Assembly (NCBI RefSeq): GCF_010668395.1
Contig: NZ_WUEY01000012.1
Coordinates: 62,001 to 126,000 of the forward strand
Length of the DNA stretch: 64,000 bases
Reading direction: 5' to 3'
From: Martinezella lusitana
Lineage (GTDB): Bacteria > Pseudomonadota > Alphaproteobacteria > Rhizobiales > Rhizobiaceae
The first letter of the stretch is position 1. Each line of letters starts with the position of its first letter. Position numbers and translations under genes: made by a program. The notes beneath the pieces were generated by a model, which worked only from the letters and a program-made list of their open reading frames with translations, had not been told where the DNA came from and did not search any database. Below, one piece after another: positions 17,051-25,735 of this stretch.

Positions 17051-17464
17051 TTAGTCGGCCTGTTCCAAAGACCGCACCGCGGCAGTTGCCATGGCGATGT
17101 CCTCGTCCAGCGAGCCGCCGGAGACCCCGACCGCGCCGCAGAGCCTGCCGCCGCGCCGGAACGGTATTCCGCCGCCGAAGGTGATGAAGGGATGATGGTG
17201 CGCCTGCGGCATGCCATAGAGCGCCGCCCCGGGCTGGACCAGGGGATCGATGTCCTGTGTTGCCATTCCCAGCGAAGCGGCGGCATAGGCCTTACCCTGG
17301 GCGGCTTCGATCGTCCCTAGCGGCGCACCCGGCAGGCGGGCAAATGCGATCAGGTTGCGGCCCGAATCCAGAATGGCCATGCTGAAGGCGCGGCCGATCT
17401 CCTGCGCCTTGCTGCGTGTCACCTCGATCGCGGCGCGAACGTCGTCATAGTTGATTTCATCCAT
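17051..17464 (-). CDS. GlcG/HbpS family (DUF336) protein, second copy
   Basis: A 137-residue relative of the protein encoded at 4286-4705, with AFSMAILDSGRNLIAFARLP, the QGKAYAAA stretch, PGAALYGMP and the end GGGIPFRRGGRLCGAVGVSGG. The ATG at 17464 begins the conserved domain; the frame runs 19 codons further upstream without homology. It is about 105 bases downstream of the GntR regulator gene on the same strand, so it may share its transcript. No reaction is established for the family. Confidence 0.85.
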   Translation of the reverse strand: MDEINYDDVRAAIEVTRSKAQEIGRAFSMAILDSGRNLIAFARLPGAPLGTIEAAQGKAYAAASLGMATQDIDPLVQPGAALYGMPQAHHHPFITFGGGIPFRRGGRLCGAVGVSGGSLDEDIAMATAAVRSLEQAD

Positions 17465-17569
17465 TGCAAGTGCCTTTCCCGGACATCCCCATCCGGCGCT
17501 AGAAGAGAACAGCCACCTCAACCGCGGCGTCGAAAATGATTGAGCTGGAAGATGATTTGGGCCGGCCGG

Positions 17570-18298
17570 CTACGCCTGCGCCTTGTCGTCATCGACGGAC
17601 ATCAGCCGTTCGAGCTGGCGCAGGGCCGCCAGATGGTTGGCGCGGACCAGCGCGGTCGCAAGCTGGTCGTCGTGGGTGCGATAGGCATCCACCAGTCGCC
17701 GGTGGTCATCCAGCGACTGCTCCATTCGGCCGGGCTGCGACAGGCTCCAACGCCGCAGGCCGATCGTCCTAAGCAGCAGCGATTCGACGATACGCTTTGC
17801 CGTCAAGTTCTTCGAGGTCCGGGCGTTGAGATCGTGAAAATCGATATTGGCCCAGACGTAGGCCTTGATATCGCCGGCTCGACAGGCCGTTTCCATATGG
17901 TCGACCTGCTTGCGCAATTCGTCGATCTCGCTCTCGGTGCCGTCCATGGCGACATCGGCGGAGATCAGGCCCAGCAAACTGGCGCGGGTGCGGTAGATCT
18001 CGCGGATCGTCTGCACATCGTGCAGGGCAGCGCGCGGACGGCGGCGCGGTGGAATATCCACCAGCCCCTCCTTCTCAAGCAGCATCAGTGCTTCACGGAT
18101 CGGTGTGCGGCTGGTGTCGTAGCGGCGCGCCAGTTCCACAGAATTGAGGTCGTGGCCAGGCGGGATCATGTCCTCGATGATCTCACCGCCGACCTCGACG
18201 GCGATCTGGGTCACGAGTGACGGGCTGTCGTCATGGGCGGCCACGATACGGCGGATAGCATTGCGCGCATTCGCCAACGATTCTTCGTTCGTCATCAT
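17570..18298 (-). CDS. GntR-family regulator, FCD (FadR-type) domain
   Basis: A 242-residue regulator. The N-terminal winged helix-turn-helix is clear (LNSVELARRYDTSRTPIREA, then LLEKEGLVDI). The C-terminal all-helical FCD domain includes candidate metal ligands in DFHDL, DHRRL and ANHLA, usual for FCD proteins that bind carboxylate or sugar-acid effectors. Starts at 18298 or 18295 both follow GGAGGG. FCD regulators bind short palindromes built on GT...AC, and TGTCGACA found across this island fits; I infer that it is the local repressor. Its own promoter shows no perfect copy. Confidence 0.9.
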   Translation of the reverse strand: MMTNEESLANARNAIRRIVAAHDDSPSLVTQIAVEVGGEIIEDMIPPGHDLNSVELARRYDTSRTPIREALMLLEKEGLVDIPPRRRPRAALHDVQTIREIYRTRASLLGLISADVAMDGTESEIDELRKQVDHMETACRAGDIKAYVWANIDFHDLNARTSKNLTAKRIVESLLLRTIGLRRWSLSQPGRMEQSLDDHRRLVDAYRTHDDQLATALVRANHLAALRQLERLMSVDDDKAQA

Positions 18299-18398
18299 TT
18301 CAGCCGCCCTCCTCAAATACCCGATATTGCCGACAGTCTCGAAACACCCGTCTCAATCCGCGTCTGCCGGGGGAAACGGAGACCGCGACATCCGACCG

Positions 18399-19199
18399 TC
18401 AAGATTTCCCCAGGTAGCGCACGAACAGGTTAAGCTGGTCCGCAAACCATTCCGGCTCCTGGTAAGGCATGAAATGCGCGCCGCGTTCAAGCGTCACCAG
18501 CTCGCAGGCGTGCAATCGCGCCATACATTTTTCCGCCTGGGCTACCGGCAACAGGATATCCTGCCCGCCCGCCAGCAACCGCACGGGGCAGGCGATCGTA
18601 TCAAGGTCCTGCGCTACGGAGGCGCCGACGACACCGAGGACCGCGAGCGCATAGCCTTCGGCCGGCTGGGCAATGAAACGGGCTTCATAGTCGCGCCGCC
18701 GCCCTGTCTCCAGATAGCCGCGAAAGGCATTTTCGATCGCGTCGGGCAGCAAGGCAGTCATTCCGCCGCGCCGGACGGCCTCGGCGCGCATCTTCAGATT
18801 GACGCCGGCTGCTTCGGTGATTTCGATCGCCGGATTTGACAGCAGCATGCCTGCGACATGCTGCGGATGACGCGCGGTGTAGGCCGCTGCCGCCATGGCA
18901 CCCACGGCGCATCCCACCAAGACCATGGACTTGAGATCCAGAGCGCTGCGCACGGCTTCGATGTCGAACACTGTCTGTTCAAGGGTGACGGGTGCGGCCG
19001 GTAGGGGTGTACCCGCAGCACCCCTGAGGTTGACGCTGATGCTTCTTATATTTAGATCGAAGCTATCCCGTGTCTCGTCCCAAACCGAATGATCGGCGCC
19101 GAGCGGATGAATGAGCAGGACCGGCACGCCATCGTCCGGGCCCTGGACATGAAAAGGTATGATATCGCTTGCAATCATGTCAGCCACTGCTGTTTTCAT
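18399..19199 (-). CDS. alpha/beta hydrolase with cysteine nucleophile
   Basis: A 266-residue alpha/beta-hydrolase fold protein paralogous in plan to the one encoded at 1131-1883. The opening LLIHPLGADHSVWDE matches its HPVGLDHTFW. The nucleophile elbow reads VGCAVG, placing Cys97 where serine is usual; an acid (GGQDIL) and a histidine (RGAHFMPY) complete a triad. Cysteine nucleophiles occur in dienelactone hydrolase. The ATG at 19199 has no strong ribosome site; the next ATG, seven codons later, is an alternative. It lies on the reverse strand between the regulator gene and the DUF4286-like gene. A lactone or thioester-like substrate is conceivable but unproven. Confidence 0.82.
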   Translation of the reverse strand: MKTAVADMIASDIIPFHVQGPDDGVPVLLIHPLGADHSVWDETRDSFDLNIRSISVNLRGAAGTPLPAAPVTLEQTVFDIEAVRSALDLKSMVLVGCAVGAMAAAAYTARHPQHVAGMLLSNPAIEITEAAGVNLKMRAEAVRRGGMTALLPDAIENAFRGYLETGRRRDYEARFIAQPAEGYALAVLGVVGASVAQDLDTIACPVRLLAGGQDILLPVAQAEKCMARLHACELVTLERGAHFMPYQEPEWFADQLNLFVRYLGKS

Positions 19200-19245
19200 T
19201 ACGGGGAGACGGCATATGCCAACTTGCTGAACTGCCCCATGATAA

Positions 19246-19253
19246 AGTCGACA
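19246..19253. promoter_or_regulatory. AGTCGACA, near-match operator (copy 7)
   Basis: One mismatch from the island palindrome, 47 bases upstream of the leftward hydrolase gene start, in an AT-rich context that could hold its promoter. Confidence 0.4.
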
Positions 19254-19370
19254 ATAATACATTTGTCAACGCCGACATGAGCACGGCTCAGTCCGTGGCC
19301 CTGTGAATGTTGTGATTTTAAACGACAAATTTCGACATCGTCTCTAGCTGGAAAAACTGAGACCAAAAAG

Positions 19371-19378
19371 TGTCGACT
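19371..19378. promoter_or_regulatory. TGTCGACT, near-match operator (copy 8)
   Basis: Context AAAAAGTGTCGACTCTTAT. It has one terminal mismatch but keeps the AAGTGTCGAC flank of copy 4. It sits in the gap between the DUF4286-like gene and the hydrolase gene. Confidence 0.45.
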
Positions 19379-19405
19379 CTTATATCGTTTTCGCCGGTCA
19401 TGTGC

Positions 19406-19996
19406 TCACCGATAGGGCGCATAGAGCGAGACTGTATCGATATGATCCGCCGCATTTCCATAGGCTGCGGGATCGACCTGCAGATCCAAGCTGCCATGCC
19501 CCTCGACCATGACGAAAACGTCGACCCCGGCCTCGCCGTCCTCAGAAGCGAATACCCGCAATTGCCTGACGTTCGGACTAATGGGGAAATTGCCCTCAGC
19601 GCCTGAAATGATCGCCGACATCGACTGTGAGGCGACGCTGGAAAACCGCATTAGCAGCAAGCGCGACGCGACTGTCGTCACCGCATCGCCAGGATAAAGT
19701 TGCACCGTCGGCCATCGGCCGAACTGGCCGCGGCCGATGACTCGCCGCGTCCATGGCGTGACGTTCTCCCCGGAAACCGCGAGATAGGCCGGCGATCGAA
19801 ACACGTCGATCGCCTCGACATCGTAGAGCGCCAGATAACGGCGCGGCAAGCCGATCATGACGAACCGGCGGCCGGTTTCGAAACCGGGCACGGCCAGGCG
19901 CTCGGCGATATGATCGGTATCGTACCAGGCATTCAACTCCTCCTCGAAATCTGCCGGAGGGTTCGTGGTGACGATCAGCATGCCCTTTTGTATCAT
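19406..19996 (-). CDS. DUF4286-like protein, longer form
   Basis: A 196-residue protein whose first half repeats the pattern of the small protein encoded at 6005-6322: MLIVTTNPPADFEEELNAWY, then DHIAERLAVPGFETGRRF and RRYLALYDVEA. The second half (SRLLLMRFSS onward) is a further domain that I do not recognise, possibly a second ferredoxin-like repeat. The ATG at 19996 has an AGGAATGG site upstream; the frame stays open 40 codons earlier but without homology. It is the first of the leftward genes in this part of the island and diverges from the second ABC ATPase gene. Function unknown. Confidence 0.7.
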   Translation of the reverse strand: MIQKGMLIVTTNPPADFEEELNAWYDTDHIAERLAVPGFETGRRFVMIGLPRRYLALYDVEAIDVFRSPAYLAVSGENVTPWTRRVIGRGQFGRWPTVQLYPGDAVTTVASRLLLMRFSSVASQSMSAIISGAEGNFPISPNVRQLRVFASEDGEAGVDVFVMVEGHGSLDLQVDPAAYGNAADHIDTVSLYAPYR

Positions 19997-20453
19997 AATC
20001 CGCCATTCCTGCAGCCATTTGGCGAAAGCCGCGACCATTTGTCGAGCCCTCCCCTTGCCGGCTAAACGGGTTTCACCTCTCGGAGAGCCAACCTCCACGT
20101 ATCTTTCGGCGTCCATTTACAGCGAACCGAAGCTAGCCCTAAAATGCACGTAATTCGCAAAGTGTCCACACAAATCGAATTTTTTCTCCTCAAGCTCCTC
20201 CTTAGCAAACCACTGACGCTGCGCTTCAGCATAAGACACCTTGGGCGGGGTCGATCCGATATTCTCATGAATTCTCATATTTTTCAGGTGTTACGGAAAA
20301 TGAATATGGAAAAATTATGATATTTTCGTTGACATCAGCCCAAACTGCGCTTGACACCGAAATGATTTGCTTGGAAAAATCTGTCGACACTACGGCTAAG
20401 TGAGGTGTCCGCTGGGCCCCCGGTCTCGAACCGGTCCATCGGCGGGAGGAAGC
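19997..20453. other. 457-base divergent promoter region
   Basis: No gene is supported here. It holds a near-match operator (TGTCCACA at 20163-20170) and a perfect TGTCGACA at 20382-20389, and separates the leftward DUF4286-like gene from the rightward ABC ATPase gene. Confidence 0.55.
20382..20389. promoter_or_regulatory. TGTCGACA palindrome (operator copy 9)
   Basis: Perfect palindrome in context TCTGTCGACACTA, 65 bases upstream of the ATPase gene start, a position suited to repression of the ATPase-permease-GMC unit. Confidence 0.6.
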
Positions 20454-22007
20454 ATGGTATCGGAACAAAAATTGGCGCTTGAGGTCAAGGACCTCACAAA
20501 GAATTTCGGCGCGACGAAAGCGCTCGCCGGCGCGAACTTTTCAGTGAGGGCCGGACGTGCCCATGCGCTGCTGGGAGAAAACGGCGCCGGCAAGTCCACG
20601 ACCATCAAGCTGTTGAGCGGTCTGATCAGGCCCGATGCAGGCACCATCCATATTTTTGGCGAGAAGGCTGAGCTTCACACGACGCGCGACGCCCATCGCC
20701 ACGGTCTGCAGACGGCGTTTCAAGAACTGACGCTGGCGCCCGACCTTACCGTGCTGCAGAATATGACCCTGGCCTACGAGCCCGCGGGATTTCTCGGCCA
20801 GATCGATCGCCGCGCGGCGAAACGGGAGGTGGAGCAGCATTTCGAGCGATTGCAACTGACCGATATCGACCTCAGGTCCGACATTCGCGATCTTAGCCTC
20901 AACCAGCGCCAGCGTGTCGAAATCGCCCGCGCCCTGTTCCGCAAGCCGAAGATCCTGTTTCTCGACGAGGCGACGTCGACACTCTCCGGCCGCGAGATCG
21001 AGTGGCTCAGCGGCATCATCGCCGATCTCAAGGCCAGCGGCGTAACCATCGTGATGATTACGCATAAGATGCTTGAAGTGCGCGACTATTGCGAACATGT
21101 GACCGTGCTGCGCAACGGCCGGGACGTCGGCAGTTTCGAGACCGCGTCGGTAGGCGACGAACAACTGGTGGAGCTGATCATCGGCCGATCGCTGGATGCG
21201 ACCTATCCGACCAAGCTGGTCCCGCGTTCCAGCGCCAAGCCGCTGCTCTCGGTACGCGGCATCGCTACCGAGCGGCGCCTTTCCGATTGCTCCTTCGACC
21301 TGCATCCCGGTGAGATCCTCGGGATCGCCGGATTGCAGGGCATGGGCCAGGCGGAGCTGTTCATGGGCCTTTACGGTGCAACCCCGATCTTCAGGGGCGA
21401 AATCCGTGTCGACGGCGCCGTCACCCGGCACGCCTCGCCGCGGCAGGCCATCGACCAGGGCATCGCCCTCGTGCCGGAAGAACGCAAGACGGAGGGCCTG
21501 TTCCTCGAATTATCCGGCCAGGACAATATCGCCGCCTCGGCGCTCGACCGCATGAGCCAGTTCGGTTTCATCGACGCCAGCCAAGAAGTGCGCGATGTCG
21601 CAGCCGCGATGGAAATCGTCCATGTCGACAAGCGGGCGCTCTATACGCGAGCGGGCGCCTTCAGCGGCGGCAACCAGCAGAAGATGGTGCTGGCGAAGGC
21701 GCTGCTGACTAGGCCGCGGATACTTCTTCTCTTCGATCCCTGCCGCGGGGTCGACGTCGGCACCAAGCACGAGATCTACCTGCTGATTAAGGCCTTCGCC
21801 GCGGCCGGCGGCGCCGTGCTGCTCTATTCCAGCGAAACCCCGGAACTGGTGAACCTCTGCAATCGCGTGATCGTGCTCTACGGCGGGCGTGTGGCGGAGA
21901 TCCTGTCCGACCAAGGTGACCAAATGACCGAAAAGACCATCATGCGCGCGGCCCTGGGCCACGCCACGGCCGGCCGGCCGCAGACAGTGACCGCTGGAGC
22001 CGCCTAA
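20454..22007 (+). CDS. sugar-type ABC transporter ATP-binding protein, second system
   Basis: A 517-residue double-NBD ATPase of the RbsA class. NBD1 is complete: Walker A GENGAGKST, signature region LSLNQRQRVEIARALF and Walker B ILFLDEATSTL. NBD2 has a degenerate Walker A (GLQGMGQAE), a good signature (FSGGNQQKMVLAKALL) and an altered Walker B, LLFDPCRGVDVG, in which the usual DEPT reads FDPC. GGGAGGA precedes the ATG at 20454. The next gene overlaps its stop codon (TAATG). Its binding protein is probably the one encoded at 15473-16603. Confidence 0.92.
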   Translation: MVSEQKLALEVKDLTKNFGATKALAGANFSVRAGRAHALLGENGAGKSTTIKLLSGLIRPDAGTIHIFGEKAELHTTRDAHRHGLQTAFQELTLAPDLTVLQNMTLAYEPAGFLGQIDRRAAKREVEQHFERLQLTDIDLRSDIRDLSLNQRQRVEIARALFRKPKILFLDEATSTLSGREIEWLSGIIADLKASGVTIVMITHKMLEVRDYCEHVTVLRNGRDVGSFETASVGDEQLVELIIGRSLDATYPTKLVPRSSAKPLLSVRGIATERRLSDCSFDLHPGEILGIAGLQGMGQAELFMGLYGATPIFRGEIRVDGAVTRHASPRQAIDQGIALVPEERKTEGLFLELSGQDNIAASALDRMSQFGFIDASQEVRDVAAAMEIVHVDKRALYTRAGAFSGGNQQKMVLAKALLTRPRILLLFDPCRGVDVGTKHEIYLLIKAFAAAGGAVLLYSSETPELVNLCNRVIVLYGGRVAEILSDQGDQMTEKTIMRAALGHATAGRPQTVTAGAA

Positions 22008-24040
22008 TGGTGCCCGCGCCCGCAAGCAATGCAAGCTACTTCGTCCGCAAGAACCGCAACGTCCTGCTTGCCTCCTTTCTCTATGTTGTCGTTTTCATTC
22101 TCGTCAACGGCGCCAATTCCGACGCCTTCAGCTATTTCAACCTCAAAACCACGATTGGCGGCGGCGGCACACTGGCGCTTGCGGCGATGGGCCAGACCCT
22201 GGTCATCCTGGCCGGCGGCTTCGACCTGAGTGCCGGGGCCGTCATCTCGCTCGTCAATGTCACGGTCGGCACCCTGATGACCGACGCGATCGGCAACCAG
22301 ATTCTCGTCGGCCTGCTCGCCATCGGCATCGGCGGTGCGGTCGGCATGGTCAATGGCCTGCTCGTGGCCTATCTGCGCATGCAGCCGATCGTCGTCACCC
22401 TGGCGACATTGTTCATCGTGCAGGGATTGGCGCTGCTGGTCAGCCCTACGCCCGGCGGCTATGTCGCCGAGCCGTTCATAAATTTCTTCGGCGGGAATGC
22501 TATCGAAAACGTGTTGCCATCGGCCCTGATCGTGATTGTATTGGCCATCCTTGCCTGGCTGTTCATCAAGAATTCCCGCTTCGGCACGGCGATCTACGCC
22601 GTGGGCAGCGACGAGGCGGCTGCGCTCGCCGCCGGCATTGCCGCCCGCCGCGTAAAGCTGACCACCTATGTTATCGCCGGCCTGTTCTACGGCCTGGCTG
22701 GGGTTTTCCTCAGCGCCCAGAGCGGTGGCAGCGACCCGCTGGTCGGCGACCCGATGCTGCTGCAAATCTTCGCCGCCGTTGTTCTCGGCGGCACTTCGCT
22801 CGGCGGCGGCCGCGGCGGCCTGATCGGTTCGGTCGTCGGGGCCTATCTGCTGATGATGTTCATCAACATCCTGCTGGTCTTTAACCTGCCGGCCTTCCTG
22901 TCGCCGATCGCCGATGGCCTCGTACTGATCCTGGCCGTGCTGATTGGTATGATCGGCGCCCGCGGCTCCTTCATCCAGAATATCGCCGACGTCGCGCGCC
23001 GGATCCGCGGCGCGCTGTCCAATGGCCGCATAGCACGCAACTGGGATCTTGCGATCGCCGCATCCTCCCGATCGCCGGTGGCCGCCATACCCAATATCCG
23101 CTGGCTCGACCGTAATCGCGATAACCTGCGGCTTGCATTGCCCGCTTATATTACCTTCGCGATCGTGGTGGTCGTGACATGGTTCTACATCGGCGATCTC
23201 GGCAACAGCTACATTCGCTCGCTGCTGCTGCTGTCGACCTTTCTCGGCATTCTCGCCCTTGGCCAGACTGCAGTGGTGCTGTCCGGCGGACTCGATCTCT
23301 CCATTCCCTGGATGATCCCGCTCGCCGGCGCATTGTTTGCCGGCCTCGCCGGCGGCGACAATGGCGCGCTGGCCTGGGCCATCCCCGTCGTACTGATTTG
23401 CGGCATGGCCATCGGCGCCATCAACGGCTTGGGCGTTGCCGTGCTCGGTCTGCCGCCGATCGTCATGACCCTTGCCGCAAACGGCATCCTGCAAGGCCTG
23501 ACACTCTACTATACCGGCGGCACCTCTGCCGGCATGGCGCCATCTGGCATGCTGTGGCTCATGAACGGCTCGATACTGGGCCTCGCGCCGCTGATCTGGC
23601 TGATGTTCGCATTCGTGGCAGTCGCGGTGGCCGTGCTGAAATGGACCTATCTCGGACGGCGCATCTATGCCGTCGGCAACAGCGCCAGCGTCGCCAACCT
23701 GTCCGGCATCGACGTCCGCGGGACTTTGATCACTGTCTATGCTATCAGCGGCGTCTGTGCCGCCGTCGTCGGCGTCCTGCTGGTCGGCTTCAACGGCGCG
23801 GCCAATCTCGACATGGGCTCCAACTACCTGCTGCCGTCGATCGCGGTCGTCGTTGCCGGCGGTGTGCTGATCACCGGCGGTCGCGGCAGCTATGTCGGCG
23901 TGATGGGCGGTGTGCTGCTGTTGATCGCGCTGCAGATCCTGATCACCGGCACCATGCTGCCGGACGCGATGCGCAGCATCATTTTTGGTTTCGTGCTGCT
24001 CGGCGCACTGATGGCGCTGCAGCAACGGCGAACGGCATAG
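22007..24040 (+). CDS. fused double ABC permease (two RbsC-like domains)
   Basis: A 677-residue protein containing two complete BPD_transp_2 permease domains in tandem, at roughly residues 15-325 and 365-670. Each carries the family core: MGQTLVILAGGFDLSAGAVI in the first and LGQTAVVLSGGLDLSIPWMI in the second; the late motif is VVLGGTSLGGGRGG in the first and VVVAGGVLITGGRGS in the second. A linker of about 40 mostly polar residues joins them. Most importers of this class use separate permease subunits, as does the first system here (7956-9982). Translation is coupled to the ATPase gene by a one-base overlap. Confidence 0.92.
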   Translation: MVPAPASNASYFVRKNRNVLLASFLYVVVFILVNGANSDAFSYFNLKTTIGGGGTLALAAMGQTLVILAGGFDLSAGAVISLVNVTVGTLMTDAIGNQILVGLLAIGIGGAVGMVNGLLVAYLRMQPIVVTLATLFIVQGLALLVSPTPGGYVAEPFINFFGGNAIENVLPSALIVIVLAILAWLFIKNSRFGTAIYAVGSDEAAALAAGIAARRVKLTTYVIAGLFYGLAGVFLSAQSGGSDPLVGDPMLLQIFAAVVLGGTSLGGGRGGLIGSVVGAYLLMMFINILLVFNLPAFLSPIADGLVLILAVLIGMIGARGSFIQNIADVARRIRGALSNGRIARNWDLAIAASSRSPVAAIPNIRWLDRNRDNLRLALPAYITFAIVVVVTWFYIGDLGNSYIRSLLLLSTFLGILALGQTAVVLSGGLDLSIPWMIPLAGALFAGLAGGDNGALAWAIPVVLICGMAIGAINGLGVAVLGLPPIVMTLAANGILQGLTLYYTGGTSAGMAPSGMLWLMNGSILGLAPLIWLMFAFVAVAVAVLKWTYLGRRIYAVGNSASVANLSGIDVRGTLITVYAISGVCAAVVGVLLVGFNGAANLDMGSNYLLPSIAVVVAGGVLITGGRGSYVGVMGGVLLLIALQILITGTMLPDAMRSIIFGFVLLGALMALQQRRTA

Positions 24041-24106
24041 GATTGCAGCTCACCGCCCTGCCCGGCACGGCCGACGGCAGGCGGAGCTCATTGAGGAGGT
24101 AAAAAC

Positions 24107-25735
24107 GTGTCTTCAGCAGAATATGATTTCATCATCGTCGGCGCGGGCTCGGCGGGCGCGGCGATTGCCGGCCGCCTGAGCGAGAACCCGGCATGGCGGG
24201 TGCTCCTGATCGAGGCCGGTCCGCGTGATCGCAGCCCGTGGATTCATATTCCCATCGGCTATGCCAAGACCTTCTACGATGCCCGATACAATTGGAAATA
24301 TATGACCGAGCCGGAGCCCTATCTCGGCGGTCGCACCATCTACGAGCCGCGCGGCAAGACGCTCGGGGGCACCAGCGCCATCAATGGCATGGTCTATGTC
24401 CGAGGCATTGCCAGCGATTTCAACACCTGGCGGCAGTTGGGCAATGCCGGTTGGGCCTATGACGACGTCCTGCCCTATTTCAAGAAGCTGGAATCGAACG
24501 AGCGCGGCGAGGACCGTTTTCATGGCCGAGCCGGCCCGGTCAAGATCGGCGAGCCCGTCTGGCGTCCGCAACTGGGTGACGCCTATATCCAGGCCACCGT
24601 AGCTGCCGGCCTACGCAAGACCAACGACTTCAACGGCGAGCAGCAGGAAGGCGTGTCCTACTACCAGGTGACCGCCAAGAACGGCCGGCGCAGTTCCACT
24701 GCGCGTAGCTATCTCATTCCGGCCCGCAACCGCAGCAATCTGCACATCGTCACGGAAGCGCTGACGGAGAAGATCGTGCTCGAGGGCAAACGGGCCACAG
24801 GCGTCGTCTACCGTCAGGGCGCCAACACGATCACCACAAAAGCGCGCCGCGAGGTGATCATTTCGGGCGGGGCCGTCAATTCACCTCAACTGCTTCAGCT
24901 CTCGGGCATCGGCCCAGGGCAGCTGCTCTCCGAAAACGGCATCGCCGTACAGCATGACCTTGCCGGCGTCGGCGAAAACCTGCAGGACCACTATGCGGGG
25001 CGGTTGATGTACCGCATCAACAAGAACTGGTCGCTCAATGAACGCGTGGCGACGCTGCCGCAGCGGATCATGCTCGGCGCGGAGTACCTGCTCACCCGCA
25101 GGGGCCCGCTCGCGGTCGGCGCCAGCACGATCGCCGCCTTCTTCCGATCCAGTCCCGACCTTACCGAGCCGGATTGCCAGCTGCAGTTCTTCGCCTTTTC
25201 GACAGATGGTTTCGACAAGGGCCTGCATCCGTTCCCAGGCTTCAGCGTTCTGGTCAACCCGCATCGGCCGGAAAGCCGTGGCTTCATCCGGATCAAGTCG
25301 AACAGCCCGCAGGTGCATCCGCGCATCCAAGGAAATTATCTGCAGGCGGAAGCCGACAAGTTACTCGGCATCGCATCCATGAAATTTGCGATGAAGATCC
25401 ACGCGACCGACCCAATCAGGAGCCTGATCGACAAGGAGCTGACGCCGGGCGTCAACGTCCGCTCGGACGACGAGATCCTCGCCTATCTCACCCAGACCGG
25501 CGAATCCTGCTATCACCTTTGCGGCACATGCGGCATGGGGCCACAGGAAAACATTATGTCCGTGGTCGACAACCGGCTGCGTGTGCACGGCATCGAGGGC
25601 CTGCGCGTTGCCGATGCTTCGATCATGCCGCGTCTTGTCTCCGGCAACACCAATGCCACGAGCATCATGATCGGCGAGAAATGTGCCGACATGGTAAAGA
25701 AGGACCATGCGGCGGCCGGTGCGCAGGCGGCTTGA
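24107..25735 (+). CDS. GMC-family FAD oxidoreductase (choline dehydrogenase-like)
   Basis: A 542-residue GMC oxidoreductase. The N-terminal FAD site is DFIIVGAGSAGAAIAGRLSE with LLIEAG, followed by the GGTSAINGMVYVRG signature. Near the C-terminus SCYHLCGTCGMG and LVSGNTNATSIMIGEK give the His-Asn active-site pair. The family oxidises primary or secondary alcohols of choline, sugars, polyols or polyethylene glycol. It starts with GTG, supported by GAGGAGGT. It ends the second transporter unit, so it may carry out the first oxidation of the imported compound or act on the product of the LarA enzyme; this is inference. Confidence 0.92.
   Translation: MSSAEYDFIIVGAGSAGAAIAGRLSENPAWRVLLIEAGPRDRSPWIHIPIGYAKTFYDARYNWKYMTEPEPYLGGRTIYEPRGKTLGGTSAINGMVYVRGIASDFNTWRQLGNAGWAYDDVLPYFKKLESNERGEDRFHGRAGPVKIGEPVWRPQLGDAYIQATVAAGLRKTNDFNGEQQEGVSYYQVTAKNGRRSSTARSYLIPARNRSNLHIVTEALTEKIVLEGKRATGVVYRQGANTITTKARREVIISGGAVNSPQLLQLSGIGPGQLLSENGIAVQHDLAGVGENLQDHYAGRLMYRINKNWSLNERVATLPQRIMLGAEYLLTRRGPLAVGASTIAAFFRSSPDLTEPDCQLQFFAFSTDGFDKGLHPFPGFSVLVNPHRPESRGFIRIKSNSPQVHPRIQGNYLQAEADKLLGIASMKFAMKIHATDPIRSLIDKELTPGVNVRSDDEILAYLTQTGESCYHLCGTCGMGPQENIMSVVDNRLRVHGIEGLRVADASIMPRLVSGNTNATSIMIGEKCADMVKKDHAAAGAQAA

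Noticed and set aside
22004..24025. Long reverse-strand open frame (673 codons) opposite the fused permease
   Set aside because: The product is rich in Asp, Gln, His and Arg with no domain; it is the antisense shadow of the permease gene, whose frame has clear transporter motifs.
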